Origin: Gracilariopsis chorda
Taxonomy: Eukaryota > Rhodophyta > Florideophyceae > Gracilariales > Gracilariaceae
Assembly (NCBI GenBank): GCA_003194525.1
Contig: NBIV01000117.1
Span: forward strand, 124,001-188,000
Length of the DNA: 64,000 nt
Direction of reading: 5' to 3'
The notes beneath the pieces are model-generated. The model was not told the origin of the DNA. It searched no databases and was given only the letters and a program-made list of their open reading frames with translations. Of the stretch, positions 20,494-31,876 are shown piece by piece (the first letter of the stretch is position 1; the number at the start of each line of letters is the position of its first letter). The position numbers and the translations under genes were made by a program.

Positions 20494-20964
20494 GAAGAAG
20501 ACTTCCCCAGCAAAGTACCTGAACAAGAACCATGTAGTCGCAGTGCATTGGACAGGGACGGTATTAAAGTTCGGAAACAGCTCGAAAATCATCAGAGCAC
20601 CAGCGAAAGATCTGCAAATACTGACACACCAGAGGACCTCGATGCCATTTTCGATCTGTTTGGTGAGTGTATCGACCGCTTGATGATGATGCTCAAGAAG
20701 TTTATATCTCAGTATGACACACGATCGATGGCTGATGCTCCATGCCGAGCACATTCTCATTGGATGTCTGATTTCTTTGAAACTAACGCAGAGCAAACCC
20801 AGAACTTCAAGTACTACTGTTTTGATACAATCAAGAAGATCTTGTATGTCGTGCAGAAGCGCGTCGGTACGACAGTAGATGGCAAGTACATGAAACGAAA
20901 TTCTGGAAGGAGGGTTTGCCGAAAGTGGACCTCGTTTTTTCTTGTTCAGGACTCGAGAACATGA
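20494..20964 (+). pseudogene. Hypothetical protein remnant of unknown function
   Basis: An open stretch of about 157 codons with no family I recognise. The composition is polar and acidic at the start (EEDFPSKVPEQEPC), then helical with DTPEDLDAIFDLFGECIDRL and two Cys-containing segments. It could be the tail of the transposase locus upstream or an unrelated ORF. A further open stretch at 21030-21239 (RNPFYLAKPMRVIGVLRKYG) may belong to it in another frame. Weak evidence: no ATG close to the start of the open frame and no motif. Confidence 0.25.
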
Positions 20965-21357
20965 AGGAGGGAAAAGTATTGTGATATTTCCATAAACTGG
21001 CCGGCTCAGGACGCAATCACAAACCCAACATGCTTGGAAGTCATTCTGGAGCACTTTCTCGGAGCGGAAGTGCGGAGAACATCGCCAGGTTTACAGCAGA
21101 CGTCAAACCACACAATTTCCAGCGAAATCCATTCTACTTGGCGAAACCAATGCGAGTAATTGGAGTCCTAAGGAAATACGGGAATGAAAATCAGATGTAT
21201 GTGTACAAGCGTTGGGATATGTATCCGAAACGCAACTGAGAACTGAAAGTCGCTGTGGTAGCACGTGAAACGCTGCAAATGCTCGGGGAATATCATTGAA
21301 GATCAGACTTCGAACCAGAGTTCGTTTGCATGGTGTGAATCACTTTGAAGCTTTGTA

Positions 21358-22549
21358 ATGTGTATGCTTCCTCGTTCTGAGCCTGTTGCAAAGAAAGAAA
21401 GGCACATGGAGAACTTGAGAAGAATACAATTCATGAAGAAGAGCGACTATGAAGGCTCCACCGGTCCGACATTGTTAGATCCGGACAAAGCAGAATACTT
21501 TGGTGCACGTATGCTCGCTTATCTGAAGAATGGTGCTCTCGCAATGCTGATGTCTATTGGACATAAGCTTGGACTTTTCGAGGCGATGGCCAAGCTACAG
21601 GCAGTCACAAGTGTAGAGCTGGCGCAAACAGCAGAACTCCATGAAAGATACGTAAGAGAGTGGGTCGCCGCTATGTACGTCGGCGGCATTCTGGAATTGG
21701 AAGAGAAACGGAACAGCAAGCCGCAAGATAATGGGTACTTGCTTCCAAGGGGGCATGCTGCATTTCTTACTTGGGGACGAGACCCGGAAAACGTCGCAGT
21801 GCTAACGCAGTACATCTCTATTTTGTCATCCTTTGAAGACAGAACCATGGAATGCTTTCGAAGTGGAAAAGGGATCTCTAACAGCGAGGTTTGAGAGCTC
21901 AAGTCGATCATGGCCGCAGATTCTGCTCAGACAATTGCATCCTCTTTGATTGGATGGATTCTTCCTCTGGGTCAATCCATGATAGTGCAAGACTTGCGAG
22001 CCGGAATTGACGTTGTAGATGTGGAATGCTGGTCTGGAACCAATCTGATGACAGTGGCGAAAGAGTTTCCAAAGAGTTGGTTTAAGGGCTACGACACGAA
22101 CCATGCACTCATTGCGGTCCGAAAAATAAAAGCACCAAAACGTCCGGTTCAAGTGCTCGCAAGTCACTGACTCATCTGAATCATCCGCTTATGGTTTAGT
22201 GACCTGCTTCGGCGGTCTTGTGGAAACCGGAGATGTGAAAAACGTGGTGAGACGCATTTATCAAGCGTTACGTAGCGGTGGAACTTTCTTGTTGCAAGAT
22301 ATAGCATCCGATAGCGATGCCAGGGCGAATCGTTCACAGCCTGCTGGCTGTCTGCTGTATTCTATTTCTCTGATGTTCTCGTTGCCGAAAACCATTGATA
22401 AAACCGGAAGGGAGGAAGATGCAGTGGGGGTTATGTGGGGCAATCATGTTGCTCTGTCCATTACTCGCGACGTGGTATTCAAATGTGATGGTATGAAGCG
22501 ATTTTCCGACGACAACTGCAACGCTTTCTTCTTCTGCACGCGTTTTTAG
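21358..22549 (+). pseudogene. Class I SAM-dependent methyltransferase (Rv2258c-like), broken
   Basis: The ATG is at 21358. The N-terminal winged-helix-like part reads LKNGALAMLMSIGHKLGLFE and ELHERYVREWVAAMYVGGIL, close to a mostly bacterial family of methyltransferases with a regulator-like N-terminus. TGA at 21892-21894 breaks the frame; it goes on in phase with MAADSAQTIASSLIGWILPL. The SAM-binding motif I is degenerate: VVDVECWSGTN where DVGCGxG is expected. After TGA at 22168-22170 the frame shifts and the C-terminal half (VRRIYQALRSGGTFLLQDI) continues to 22549. Substrate unknown. The bacterial flavour suggests an old transfer, but this is inference. Lesions and the altered motif I make an active product unlikely. 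Confidence 0.75.
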
Positions 22550-22636
22550 GAAAGAAGTTCAGCACGACTCGCTTGTTATATTAGTGTGCCTCCAGTAAAA
22601 GTTCGAGTTATCAAAGGCAAAGGATGAAGTTTCCAA

Positions 22637-23850
22637 CTAGGCAGAGGTCGTGTGGATTTGTGTGTTACAAGTGTAGTAGCGTGAGTTTTTTTTAGCCAGT
22701 CGGACGACACCCTGGTATGTACAAAGAAAGATAATGCGTGGCCAAAGTAAAACTTCGTCTGGGGCTGCTTTGTGTGTTGGATGGGCGACCAGTCCGCGTT
22801 TATAATCAGGCCAACCTTCGAGGTTGCATTCATCTAGGTACCAAGCCACGGTATTTCGTATACCTTGTTCCCAAGACACCTTCTGTGTCCATCCAAGTAT
22901 CTTGAGCTTTGAGAAATCAATGCAATAGTGATGTTCGTTTACCTCTCTGTCCTTCACGAATGTGATATACGCATTGGGATTGCTGGGGTCTTCTAGACGA
23001 GACGCCAGTACACAGTCGCGGACAACTTGAAGGTTGGTTTTCTCTTCGTCTGAACCAACATTATAGACGCTGCCGACATTGCCGCTGTGCATAATTACAT
23101 CGCAGGCTTCTGCCATATCGATGACAAAGACATAATTCCGGGGGTGGTCTCCACTGCCTTGAATATAAGCTAGAGACTTCTGAGAGAGAAGGACACAGGA
23201 CTTGGCAACAAGTTTTTCCAGATACTGTCTAGGTCCGTAAACGTTATTATCCCAGGTAATGATGATGGGCATTGAAAAGGAATTCGCATAGCCATGACAT
23301 ATAATTTCAGCCACTGCCTTTGTGCAGGCATAGGGATTTGTAGGGGTCATGACGGAATCTTTTCTTTCAAAGTCGGTATCACCGCCGTAAACTTCATCGG
23401 TGCTGACGTGGATGAAATGCTTTGTACGACCGTATTCGCAAGCGGATTCGGGTAGGACTTGGGTACCAACGACATTGTTGGAGGTGAAAGAAATGGAGGA
23501 ATGAAAGGAGTTATCAACGTAAGTGCTTGCGCGAAATGCATGATGGTGGCAATGTTTTCGGAGAGCAAAAGGTAGTCGACGAGACAGCGGGAACGGATGT
23601 CACCACAGCACCATCTGAGATTCGGCCGGTCGAATAGCGGTGAGATATTCTGCTCTGCGGCGCAGTAGTCGAGTTTGTCGAGTACGACGACGTGGTACTG
23701 TGGGTACCTGTTGACAAGCAGCTCCACGACGTGAGATATGATGGAGCCAGTTCCACCGGTGAGGAAAATGGACTTGGGGGTGTACTGTTGAAGGGAACCA
23801 TTCGGGCTAGTCGGGTGAGGGCCGTTGAGAGGAGCGAAGTACGAAGACAT
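22637..23850 (-). pseudogene. UDP-glucose 4,6-dehydratase-like (RHM/RmlB family), one frameshift
   Basis: ATG at 23850 (MSSYFAPLNG). Short-chain dehydrogenase/reductase fold: the NAD-binding motif reads FLTGGTGSIISHV (the third Gly of GxxGxxG is replaced), then DKLDYCA. A one-base shift near 23,535 falls in the HFAxQTHVDNSF region. The next frame carries STYVDNSF, then HVSTDEVYGG (catalytic T-D-E) and PYACTKAVAEII (YxxxK). NNVYGPRQYLEKLV and the substrate-binding DREVNEHHY follow to 22637. In plants and algae this enzyme turns UDP-glucose into UDP-4-keto-6-deoxyglucose on the way to UDP-rhamnose. All catalytic residues remain, so the frameshift could be recent; the tail after about 22,760 is longer than usual. 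Confidence 0.82.
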
Positions 23851-24009
23851 TGTGGGTTTGTTGGTCTCAAGGAGGGGGCGTGTCTGGAGTGAGACAAAGA
23901 GCGTAAACAAAGACGGGAGCAGACGGAAAAGGCGGTTCGAGTAAGAACCGACAGAAAGACGCTGCTTATAAAGGCATTGCAGGTAGCACACATCATAAAC
24001 TGTCACAAC

Positions 24010-24420
24010 TGATGCGCCGCCTGAGCTCCCGCAAGTCATCGAACGCTCCACAAAGTTCGTTCCTCGTTCTCAGAGACGGTACCAGTACCATTTTTGAAGC
24101 CATCAATACAGAAGGACGGATATGAAACGGATGGAACATGTTCACCTACGGCAGCAAAACCTGTTTCAGAGGATTCAACGAACGGGGTGTATCCAATGCG
24201 GAGAAGAATGACGGACCTGTGTCCAAGTGAAAATCTCGTTTGGCGACTTTTACTGTGAAACCGTGTGTTACGCCGCCAGGGCTTTATTGCGACTCTAGCA
24301 GCAAGGGTCGATGAACGTATGCGGTGAGTATTGCTGCGCCGCAAAGACCTACGGAACCTGAACCTATTATGATCATATCGTGGGTGCTGCTGTGAGGTTC
24401 TCGGCCAGAACGCATAGACG
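24010..24420 (-). pseudogene. N-terminal fragment of a carotenoid-isomerase/phytoene-desaturase-like FAD oxidoreductase
   Basis: On the minus strand one frame reads DMIIIGSGSVGLCGAAIL (dinucleotide-binding GxGxxG, about 24,375), then PGGVTHGFTVK, LDTGPSFFSAL and NPLKQVL. A second frame continues with AVGEHVPSVSYPSF. This order matches the start of CRTISO and related carotenoid FAD enzymes. TAA lies in the first frame just before SPGG, and there is a frame break near 24,180. Nothing after about residue 130 is found: the dehydratase gene starts only 150 bases further on. A carotenoid enzyme argues for a pigmented host. It is a truncated, dead copy. Confidence 0.65.
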
Positions 24421-24749
24421 GTTTTTTGCGGAAGCTTGAAGTTATGAGGCGTCTTCAAGCATTGCTGTGAAGGTTCTGACGGTCGTTGGGGAGTGATGGA
24501 ATGAATTTGGAAGATATGAACGATGTTGAAGTTACCGTTGGCGTGACGAATGGTGCGAGGAAGGTGAGGGCACTGAAAAGCATTCTGTAAGCCTGCTTGT
24601 GGAGGGGAAAGTACGCAAACGCAGTATATGCTCAGTAACAGGCAACGCATCTCCTCATTGACCGTGCAAGGCAGTTCTGGGGCTATGTCCATGTCACTGC
24701 CAGATCCATCGATGGATTCGTTCCCATTCTTGGAAGTTTTCAGCATCTC

Positions 24750-25441
24750 TTAGATACTCGGAAGGGGTTCCATGCGTGAAATACAACCCGCACGATTTGC
24801 TGGTAGTACTAAGTCTCTGAGTGCCTTGCGCAGCGCTCTTGATGTTTCTTTCTGTATAAGTTCCTTGATCATTGGCAGTGGTACGACACTGGACTCATGA
24901 TTAACCGCGTGCTTCACACAATTGGCAACCTCTACCATTGTGTTAGTCATGATTTCCATATGCTTTCCAATATCAACCTGCATACGCTTTGCTAATGGAA
25001 GGCGACATATCCGAAATTCTTCTCTTGCGTCTTTTGCCTGGGCACTCCTGTCGTATGTACGGCTCGCTGCATCTGCTCCTTTGAAGGCGCAAGGTTTTCA
25101 TTGTCATTACCAAGAGCCGTTGCTTGCGCTTAGGCCTGAATATCCTGATATATTCGCTTTGCACGACGCACTGCTGGCTTGATGGTTGAGTCTCCTGTTT
25201 TCTTCGTGGTCTATGCAAGTATACCAAACTTTTCTTTCAGACTGTCCAATGTTCTTGGAGGCGTTTCGTTGGTCTCCGCCCAGCGTTTGAACTTTGCAGC
25301 TACCATTGCCCAGTGATTCCTACCCAACGGTTCTACGTCTGCCACTAAGTCCAATAGATACTCCACATCATCAGGGCTATCGTTAAGCCTTCCTTTTCGA
25401 GAATGTTTTCCGGCCTCGCAGATTTCCTCCACTTCGCCCAT
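24750..25441 (-). pseudogene. Myb-like protein of the DUF6818 type, broken
   Basis: The frame starts at 25441. The segment PDDVEYLLDLVADVEPLGRNHWAMVAAKFKRWA (with DSLKEKF after it) is a single Myb-like repeat of the DUF6818 kind, which usually has LPLGxxxW and RxLExKF. TAG at 25211 is followed in phase by the conserved basic strip (IKPAVRRAKRIYQDI), then TAA. A coiled-coil-like tail in another frame (MQVDIGKHMEIM..., 24983-24750) may be its C-terminus. Proteins of this kind are often multicopy and linked to transposons in oomycetes and fungi; their function is unknown. Here it lies between the FAD-oxidoreductase fragment and a possible transposase tail. Confidence 0.6.
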
Positions 25442-25539
25442 TATGTCTTGTAATATGTGAACGTTATAACGATAAAAACTTCGCTGTCTCAGATTCGGAA
25501 AAGAAAAGAATACTGCGTATTCTTCTGAGCATGTTGACG

Positions 25540-25786
25540 AAGAGAGAAGTCTTCAACGAAACTCCATGGTGTCCCTAGCGCACAAATGGCCATGCAACTT
25601 CGATTAAGGTATGGCCATCTGTACGCTAGGGAGATTCGCGTACTCATTTTTTCTGAGAGCCGTAAGTGGCCAACATTCTGCAAGGATGTCTCCAAATCTC
25701 TCAAGTGTCATTGTGTCCATTTTTGGAAAACCCCACTCTACTGAAGCGCAAAGAGCTTGGATTTGCGTTGATTTCGAGTTAATCAT
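25540..25786 (-). pseudogene. Possible C-terminal fragment of a DDE transposase
   Basis: The minus-strand frame reads ALCASVEWGFPKM, then a variable stretch, a TAG, and HGHLCARDTMEF. The block SVEWGFG followed 40-50 residues later by HTCLYG is the usual end of one group of DDE transposases. Only the first motif is strong. The rest of the enzyme is not recognisable upstream (25,786-26,060). Confidence 0.35.
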
Positions 25787-26126
25787 AGATTATTTGTCAC
25801 TATTACCCCAAGTAAAGGAGTCTTCTTCTTTTAGATTTCATGGCCTGCAAACCGTGCGTGTAACACTGCGTGACAAACCTAAAGCTACTCCGGCTATTAA
25901 GGTCTGCTGTACGCGGATATCTGCAAGAGATATCTATCACGCCATAGCATTTCATCTCGCAATGAGGCTCCCCAACCTGTCTAAATTCTCTATGAAAACT
26001 AGGGGTCTTTTTGAAGATTCAAATGCCAAATAGAAAGGGGTCACCACACATGTCTACGATCATCGGCTTTTCAAACGACGTCTCTAAGCAAAAACGGTCA
26101 TTTTTTATTGTAATCTCTCCATTATA

Positions 26127-28450
26127 ATGATTTTTTCCTCTATGAGGGGGGTGTTCTTGATTGAATGGAGGCGTTGCGCCACAAAATCCTCTTGCACGCC
26201 CCCGTTTGCCCATGCAAATCGCCCATTTGGCGCAACGCCTCCCTACCATTTAAAAATTTCAGCAGCAGCAGCAGCAGCAAAGCTTCCTGCTTACTGGCTG
26301 GCACTCCCATAATGACTGCAGTGCCTCCCAGTTACACAAAGCAACGTGTCGCGCTTTCTCATCATTGGCTGGCACTGCAGTCAAGTTAGGTACCTAAACA
26401 CAAACCATTACGGCTCTAAATACTCTAGGCGCCGCGGCGCTCCGTGGTTCTACGAGCGCTATTGCGAGCGCAAGCGAGCAAAGTGCTCGGAGAGCCTCCG
26501 AAGGCCACTAAATACACAAAGCTACAAACTAACGCGGCGCGCAGCGCCGCCCACGGCCGAAGGCCGTTTCCACTTGTTTCAACACCACCCCGTACTATAA
26601 TGATTTAAACATGTATGAGGGGGGTGTTGTTGATTGACGGGAGGCGTTGCGCCAAAAAATCCCCTTGCACGCCCCCTTCAGTGCATGCAACTTTCACGCC
26701 TCCCTGCCAATCAAAAAATTCAGCAGCAGCAGCAGCAGTAGCGAAGCTCAGAGCTCATTGGCTGCTCCTGCATGTTGACTGCCGCAGCTACCAAGTGCCT
26801 GGCACTGCAGCAGTGCCAGCCACACCACTGCACAGTGCCTGCAATTGCAGTTATTGTGGCAGTGCCAGCCAATTACAATCTATTGTACTCTACATACACA
26901 ACTGCAGTGCCAGCCAATCACCAACGCGCTAGCGCTCAACTGCAAATCTATTCAATATTCACTCTCGGCACTGCAGCCCTCATTGTCTCGTAGGCCATTT
27001 TCGAGCGATAGCCAGAAGAAAAGGCATGCAAATCCCCAACAATTACCCCACCTCAGCGGCGTGCAGCGCCGCCCACGGCTGAAGTCCGCTTCTTCTTGCC
27101 TCTTCATTCTATAGATTTACAAGCGTGTGAGGGCGCACATGTTGATTGAACGTAGGCCTTGCGCCAATAAACATGCCCGCACGCCCTCTTCAGCGCATGC
27201 ATAAACCTTTTTTTGGCGCAACGCCTCCCTGCCACTCAAAAAGATCACCAGCAGCAACAGCACCCTCAGCAGCAGCAGCAGCAAAGCTCAAAGCGTATTG
27301 GCTGCTACCGCATTTTGACTGCCACTGCTGCTCAGTGGTTAGCGCTACAACACTGATACCCATCCCACTGCACAGTGGCTGGCACTGCAGTCATTTTGGC
27401 CGTGCCGGCCAATTACATTTCACTGTACTCTCCATGCACAACTGCAGTGCCAGCCAATCACAATCGCGCAGGCTCTCTATTGCTACTCTATTCTATGTTC
27501 ACTCTCGACTCCGTGGCACACATGGGTCTGCAGGCGGCCTATGCTCGCTAATGCTCGCAAACGACCTGCAGATCCCCCAAAGTCACCCCTATTCAGCGGC
27601 GCGCAGCGCTGGCCTCGGCCGAAAGCCGTTTCTACTTGTCTCTCCATTCTATAGATTTACAAGCGTATTAGGGCGCACATGTTGATTGAACGTAGGCCTT
27701 GCGCCAATAAACATGCCCGCACTCCCTCTTCAGCGCATGCATAAACCTTTTTTGGCGCAACACCTCCCTGCCATTCAAAACATTCACCAGCAGCTGCTGC
27801 TGCTGCAAAGCTCAAACCTCATTGGCTGCTGCTGCACGTTGACTGCCGCTGCTGCTCAGTGGATGGCACTACAACACTGCTACCCATTCCACTGCACGGT
27901 GGTTGGCACTGCAATCATTTTGGCCGTGCCGGTCAATTACATTTCACTGTACTCTCCATGCACAACTGTATTGCCCGCCAATCACAATCGCGCGGGCGCT
28001 CAATTGCTACTCAATTCTATATTCACTCTCGGCGCCGCGGCACTCATGGGTCTGCAGGTCGTTTGCGAGCGTTAGAGAGCATAAGCGGCCAGCAGATCCC
28101 CCACAATCACCCCTATTAAGCCGCGGGCAGCGCCACCCTCGGCCAAAGGCTGGTTCTACTTGTCTCTCCATTATATAGGTTTACAAGCGTATGAACGCCT
28201 ACATCTTGATTGAACGGAGGCGTTACGCAAATTAACATGCCTTCACGCCCTTTTCAGCGCATGCATAAACCTGTTTTGGCGCACCGCCTCCCTGCCATTC
28301 AAAAAATTCACCACCAGCAGCAGCAGCAGCAGCACCATCACCAGCAGCAGCAGCAGCAAAACTCAAAGCTTATTGGCTGCTGCTGCATGTTGACTGCCGC
28401 TGCTGCTCAGTGGCTGGCACTACAGTAAATGACTGCAGTGGCAGCCACTC
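26127..28450 (+). repeat. Tandem array of about five 0.5-kb units with CAG runs and a conserved hairpin
   Basis: Units begin near 26127, 26600, 27112, 27652 and 28177, spaced 473-540 bp. Each opens with an A/T-rich start and TTGATTGAAnGGAGGCGTTG, and contains a 15-bp inverted repeat (GGAGGCGTTGCGCCA ... TGGCGCAACGCCTCC; 26167-26181 with 26228-26242 in unit 1). A CAG microsatellite, the phrase TGGCTGGCACT and a GC-rich block (CGGCCGAAGGCCG in unit 2) follow. The frames open in this stretch are products of the repeat and show no domain. The units differ by substitutions and small indels, so the array is not recent. Confidence 0.8.
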
Positions 28451-29203
28451 AGCAGTACCTGGCTTGCACGACACGTGGCTGCCATTTTGCACTGCGCCAG
28501 TGCAGCACAATGCAAAGAGCATATATACTGCACTGAGCCAGTGCAAAAAGCATCTCGCTTGCTGACCCTAACCACTTCTTTCACCTCCCATTTCAGGCTT
28601 GGCCGATAGCGCAGTGTCGTACCCTTTTGCTACTTTGGGCACTGCTTGGTGGCCTTGGACCTAGGCAAGGCCGGGGTCGTGTGCAGGTCGCCACAAGAGT
28701 AACCTACTAAGTACCACGGATCTGGGAAAGGTCAGGTGCTCCTCTGTGGTATACTGGTCGTTTGACGGCGACCAGGAAGTCTGAGGGTTTCCCGGACCTA
28801 ATGCCAGCTCGCTGTGCATGGTATGGGGCGGTCGCCGTGTCGTACCTCTTTGGGCCGGAAAGCACATTTCGTTGTATGAGTAAAGGCAGACCAATCTTTA
28901 CAACCGGACACAGGTTAAACATCAAACGGCTTGAAAACCAGCTGGGTACACTCCGCCCGTCATAATCCAACAGGAGTGTGTCGAGAGTCCCTTTGCTGTG
29001 CACAACTGCATCCGGTAAATATAAGCCTTGCAGCAATTTTTTTTATTTCCTGCATGCGACTAGGCCAGGTGGGCGCAAAGCAACAGACTGTAACCGTTTC
29101 TTCAAACTCAACTTTTCGATATATTGGAAATTATTCTGGAACTCTGGAAAATGTTTTACCGGTTTAAAAGAATAGAATTGTTTTTATTTTTTGGTAAATT
29201 GAA
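28451..29203. other. Intergenic stretch, no gene seen
   Basis: No supported coding region. The DNA is of mixed composition and contains short hairpins such as GGTCGTTTGACGGCGACC near 28,757. A stretch near 28,605 (GATAGCGCAGTGTCGTA) faintly resembles a small nuclear RNA start but has no support. Confidence 0.4.
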
Positions 29204-30822
29204 ATGACGCGGGGAGGTCCACGTCCAAACTCTGGTGGGGCCAGACCGAACTCTGGAGGTGCTGGAAGGAATTTTGGAGGAGCCAAAGCCAATTCTGGAG
29301 GTGCACGAGCCAATTCTGGCGGTGCACGAGCCAATTCTGGAGGTGCAAGAGCCAATACTGGGGGTGCTCGAGCCAATGCCGGAGGTGCCAGAGATAATTC
29401 TGGAGGTGCCAGAGCCAATTCGGAAGGGCCAGAGCCAATTCCAGTGGTTCCAGAGCCAATTCCAGTGGTTCCAGAGCCAATTCGGGAGGGGCCAGAGTGA
29501 AGTCGGGCGGCGCAAGGCATGAGCTGGACGACCTCGACGATTACCAGTTCCTCCTGCTCGAGATGACATCCCAGTAAATGAGAGCGGAGCGCAAGTGCAA
29601 GGACCAATTGTTCCAGCATTGGAAGAGGATGAAATTACTCCTGCACCTACTTCGGTTGCAGCTGCAGATAGCACAAGCGCCGCTGGAGCCAGTGGGTCCG
29701 TTGCCATAGGTATACCCCACTTTGTGCCCAATTCCTGGATTTATAGAGTTTGTGAGAGGCTTTCCAAGTCACATTCCACCGCCTCCGATGCCTCCCTCTC
29801 TCCCACCGATTCCTGCAGAGCAGATGCTGGTTGCGATTGAGGTGGAAGGGGATGAGATCATCTCTGCTCCTTCACAGCCACCGCTGTCACCACCGCTGCC
29901 ACAGCAGCCTGCTCTGCCACAAGCTGAACAAGAGGAAGAACTGATGCCGGTCCCGATTGAAATGGAAATGGATGAGATTACCCCGGCTCCCTCACACCCG
30001 CTGCCGCAGCCTGCGCTGCCACAAGCTGAATAGGAAGAACAACAGATGCCCATTCCGATGGAGGTGGACGAGGGTGAGATGGCACCGGCTCCCTCACACC
30101 ACCCGCAATATCATCCACAGAATCAGCCACAGCTTGATACGAGGATCATGCAGTGTGCTGGACGTCCGGACCCAGGACTGTATTGCGTGTACTATGCGTG
30201 GGATACCACGGCTGATGAAGCTTGGAATGAGCCATCCATCCGTGCAAGCATTCCAGAGTTTGAGACGCTGTCCACCGCGGGTCAAAGGCGATGCAGAAGG
30301 TGCGGCGAGCACGTACAAACTCTCTCCTCCTGCCCGTACCCAGACTGGACATTGAGAAGTCATAGCTGCAAGTACTGTGGATGCGTTTTGCTTGGCAAAG
30401 AGACCAATGGAGTGTGCTGTGGAATGAAAAGAATTTCAGGGTGGGTCGTCACGTTCCGCAAAAGGCATAGCAGCTAGTTGGTTCGCAGTCTTTGTAGCCT
30501 GAGAGCCTTTCACAGCCGTTACCTCAACTCGACTACGCTCTTCGCAACGACGCAAGCGTTCATGTACATGTCGTATGTGACGGGAGGCGGTCCTTCCTTT
30601 CTCAGACTTGAGGGCAACGCAGCTGTCGCTCTGCCCACGCAAAACCAGAACAACATGCGCTACAGCTTTTTGTGGGGTACCAGTACGCATTTCTTGGATC
30701 CCTCTCACTATGCTCGTGCCAATGTGCGTGCGTTCATTCATTATATCAACGTAAGAGACATCGTACCCAAGTTGTATGTTGTGATCCAGCCCAAGCCACA
30801 CGTGGTGCGCGAGCGGTATTGA
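29204..30822 (+). pseudogene. Helitron-like replicase/helicase, N-terminal part only
   Basis: ATG at 29204. The start encodes a repeated GGARANS motif (basic, AT-hook-like) from 21-bp units. After frame changes come proline-rich and acidic segments (29,700-30,030) with near-repeats of DEITPAP. At 30046-30477 lies a cysteine cluster: CRRCGEHVQTLSSC, then CKYCGCVLLGKE and CCGMKR. The CxxC...E...CC arrangement resembles the zinc region at the start of Helitron proteins. The next open frame (30478-30822) has GGGPSFLRLEGN, which may match the first part of the Helitron N domain. The Rep (HUH) and helicase parts are absent. Frame breaks near 29,480, a TAG at 30031-30033 and a TAG at 30475 make it a pseudogene. 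Confidence 0.45.
29215..29485 (+). repeat. Minisatellite, about 21-bp units
   Basis: About a dozen copies of a unit like GGAGGTGCACGAGCCAATTCT, the first encoding GGARANS repeats; the last three change to CCAGTGGTTCCAGAGCCAATT. Confidence 0.85.
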
Positions 30823-30889
30823 TCCATGCTTAGCATGCAACAACAACAAAAAAAAACAGAGACCACCGTCGATAGTATGAGTTTAGAGT

Positions 30890-31375
30890 CTAGAAGAACT
30901 CTACATTCGCGTCCGGCGACACGAAAACACCCTTGTTGTGCAACGGCGGTTGTCTCACTGGACACTGCCGAAGTCATTTGTTAGACGTATTTTTGTAGCA
31001 TCTATCCTTGGTTGTAGGGGTGCCGAAATTTAGGGCTTTTACGTAAATCTGTAGCAGTAGTTTATATGGGGCACATACATTACTACTAATGTCGTGTAAG
31101 TTGATTACGGGGGAGTACGCATTCGACTGGGGGGTATAGCGATAGGGGTTTTCCACGCCACCGTTTCTTTCTGCACGACAGAAACACGTTCCTGTCGTGC
31201 GCGCGGAGGTGTGTCGCACGACAAAGCAGAGAATGTGTTGACCCGTGGCAATGGAATGGTGAGGTTCATAAGCATACAGTGCAGAGGAACTTTACACATG
31301 CGTCGCACGACAGGAACACGTTCCTGTCGGGCAACGGCAGTGGTGTCGCTCGACACTGCCCAAGCCTTTGTTACA
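30890..31375. repeat. Palindromic repeats, three diverged copies, downstream of the FANCJ-like gene
   Basis: Near 31,170-31,200 and 31,300-31,335 lie palindromes with the core GACAGGAACACGTTCCTGTC (perfect in the second, one change in the first), flanked by GTCGCACGAC or GTCGCTCGACACTGCC arms. A weaker copy lies at 30,910-30,975. They match the array at 43,994-44,925. No gene lies between 30,823 and 31,870. Confidence 0.75.
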
Positions 31376-31876
31376 TGTAGGGTACTAACGATGCATGGTT
31401 TTCGAGCAGTTGTAGCAAGCATGTGGCACATGGTGGTTTTTCTGTGAAGTACTAGATGTTTAAGCAAGTGCAGTATGTTTACTTGCTTAGCACTACGCGT
31501 CATTATGACGTTCTTGTGTTTAGATACCCGGTTCTTGTACTGCACGTGAACCATAGCGTAGGAACATGCTTACATCCTTAGTGTGTCCGTACTACTTGGG
31601 GGGTTTTTAGGGTCGCTAGGCGTTTTACGTGCGGCGGGTTTAGGCGGTTTCAGGGTTCCTTTCATCCTTTGTACGCAAACAGGGAAACAACTGAAGCACG
31701 GGACTGGGTTGCAGTTCCACTATAAGTAATGTAGGTACCGAGCGAGTAAGTTAGTGTGAGAAGGGTTTTAAAGGGAATAAGTGGTCATGGGTTTGGAACT
31801 CCCTGTGGGAATTAGTTCTAGGTGTATTAGACGAGTGGCAATTGCAATATATATAAAAACGGGTTTTTAGTTTCCT

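Noticed and set aside
26845-28178. Several 85-180 residue ORFs in the tandem array
   Set aside because: They repeat with the units, change frame with indels and have no domain.
28600-28700. A small nuclear RNA or tRNA gene
   Set aside because: Only a short stretch resembles an snRNA start; no box, fold or terminator supports it.
29164-29731. Long minus-strand proline/leucine-rich ORFs
   Set aside because: They are mirror frames of the 21-bp minisatellite on the plus strand.
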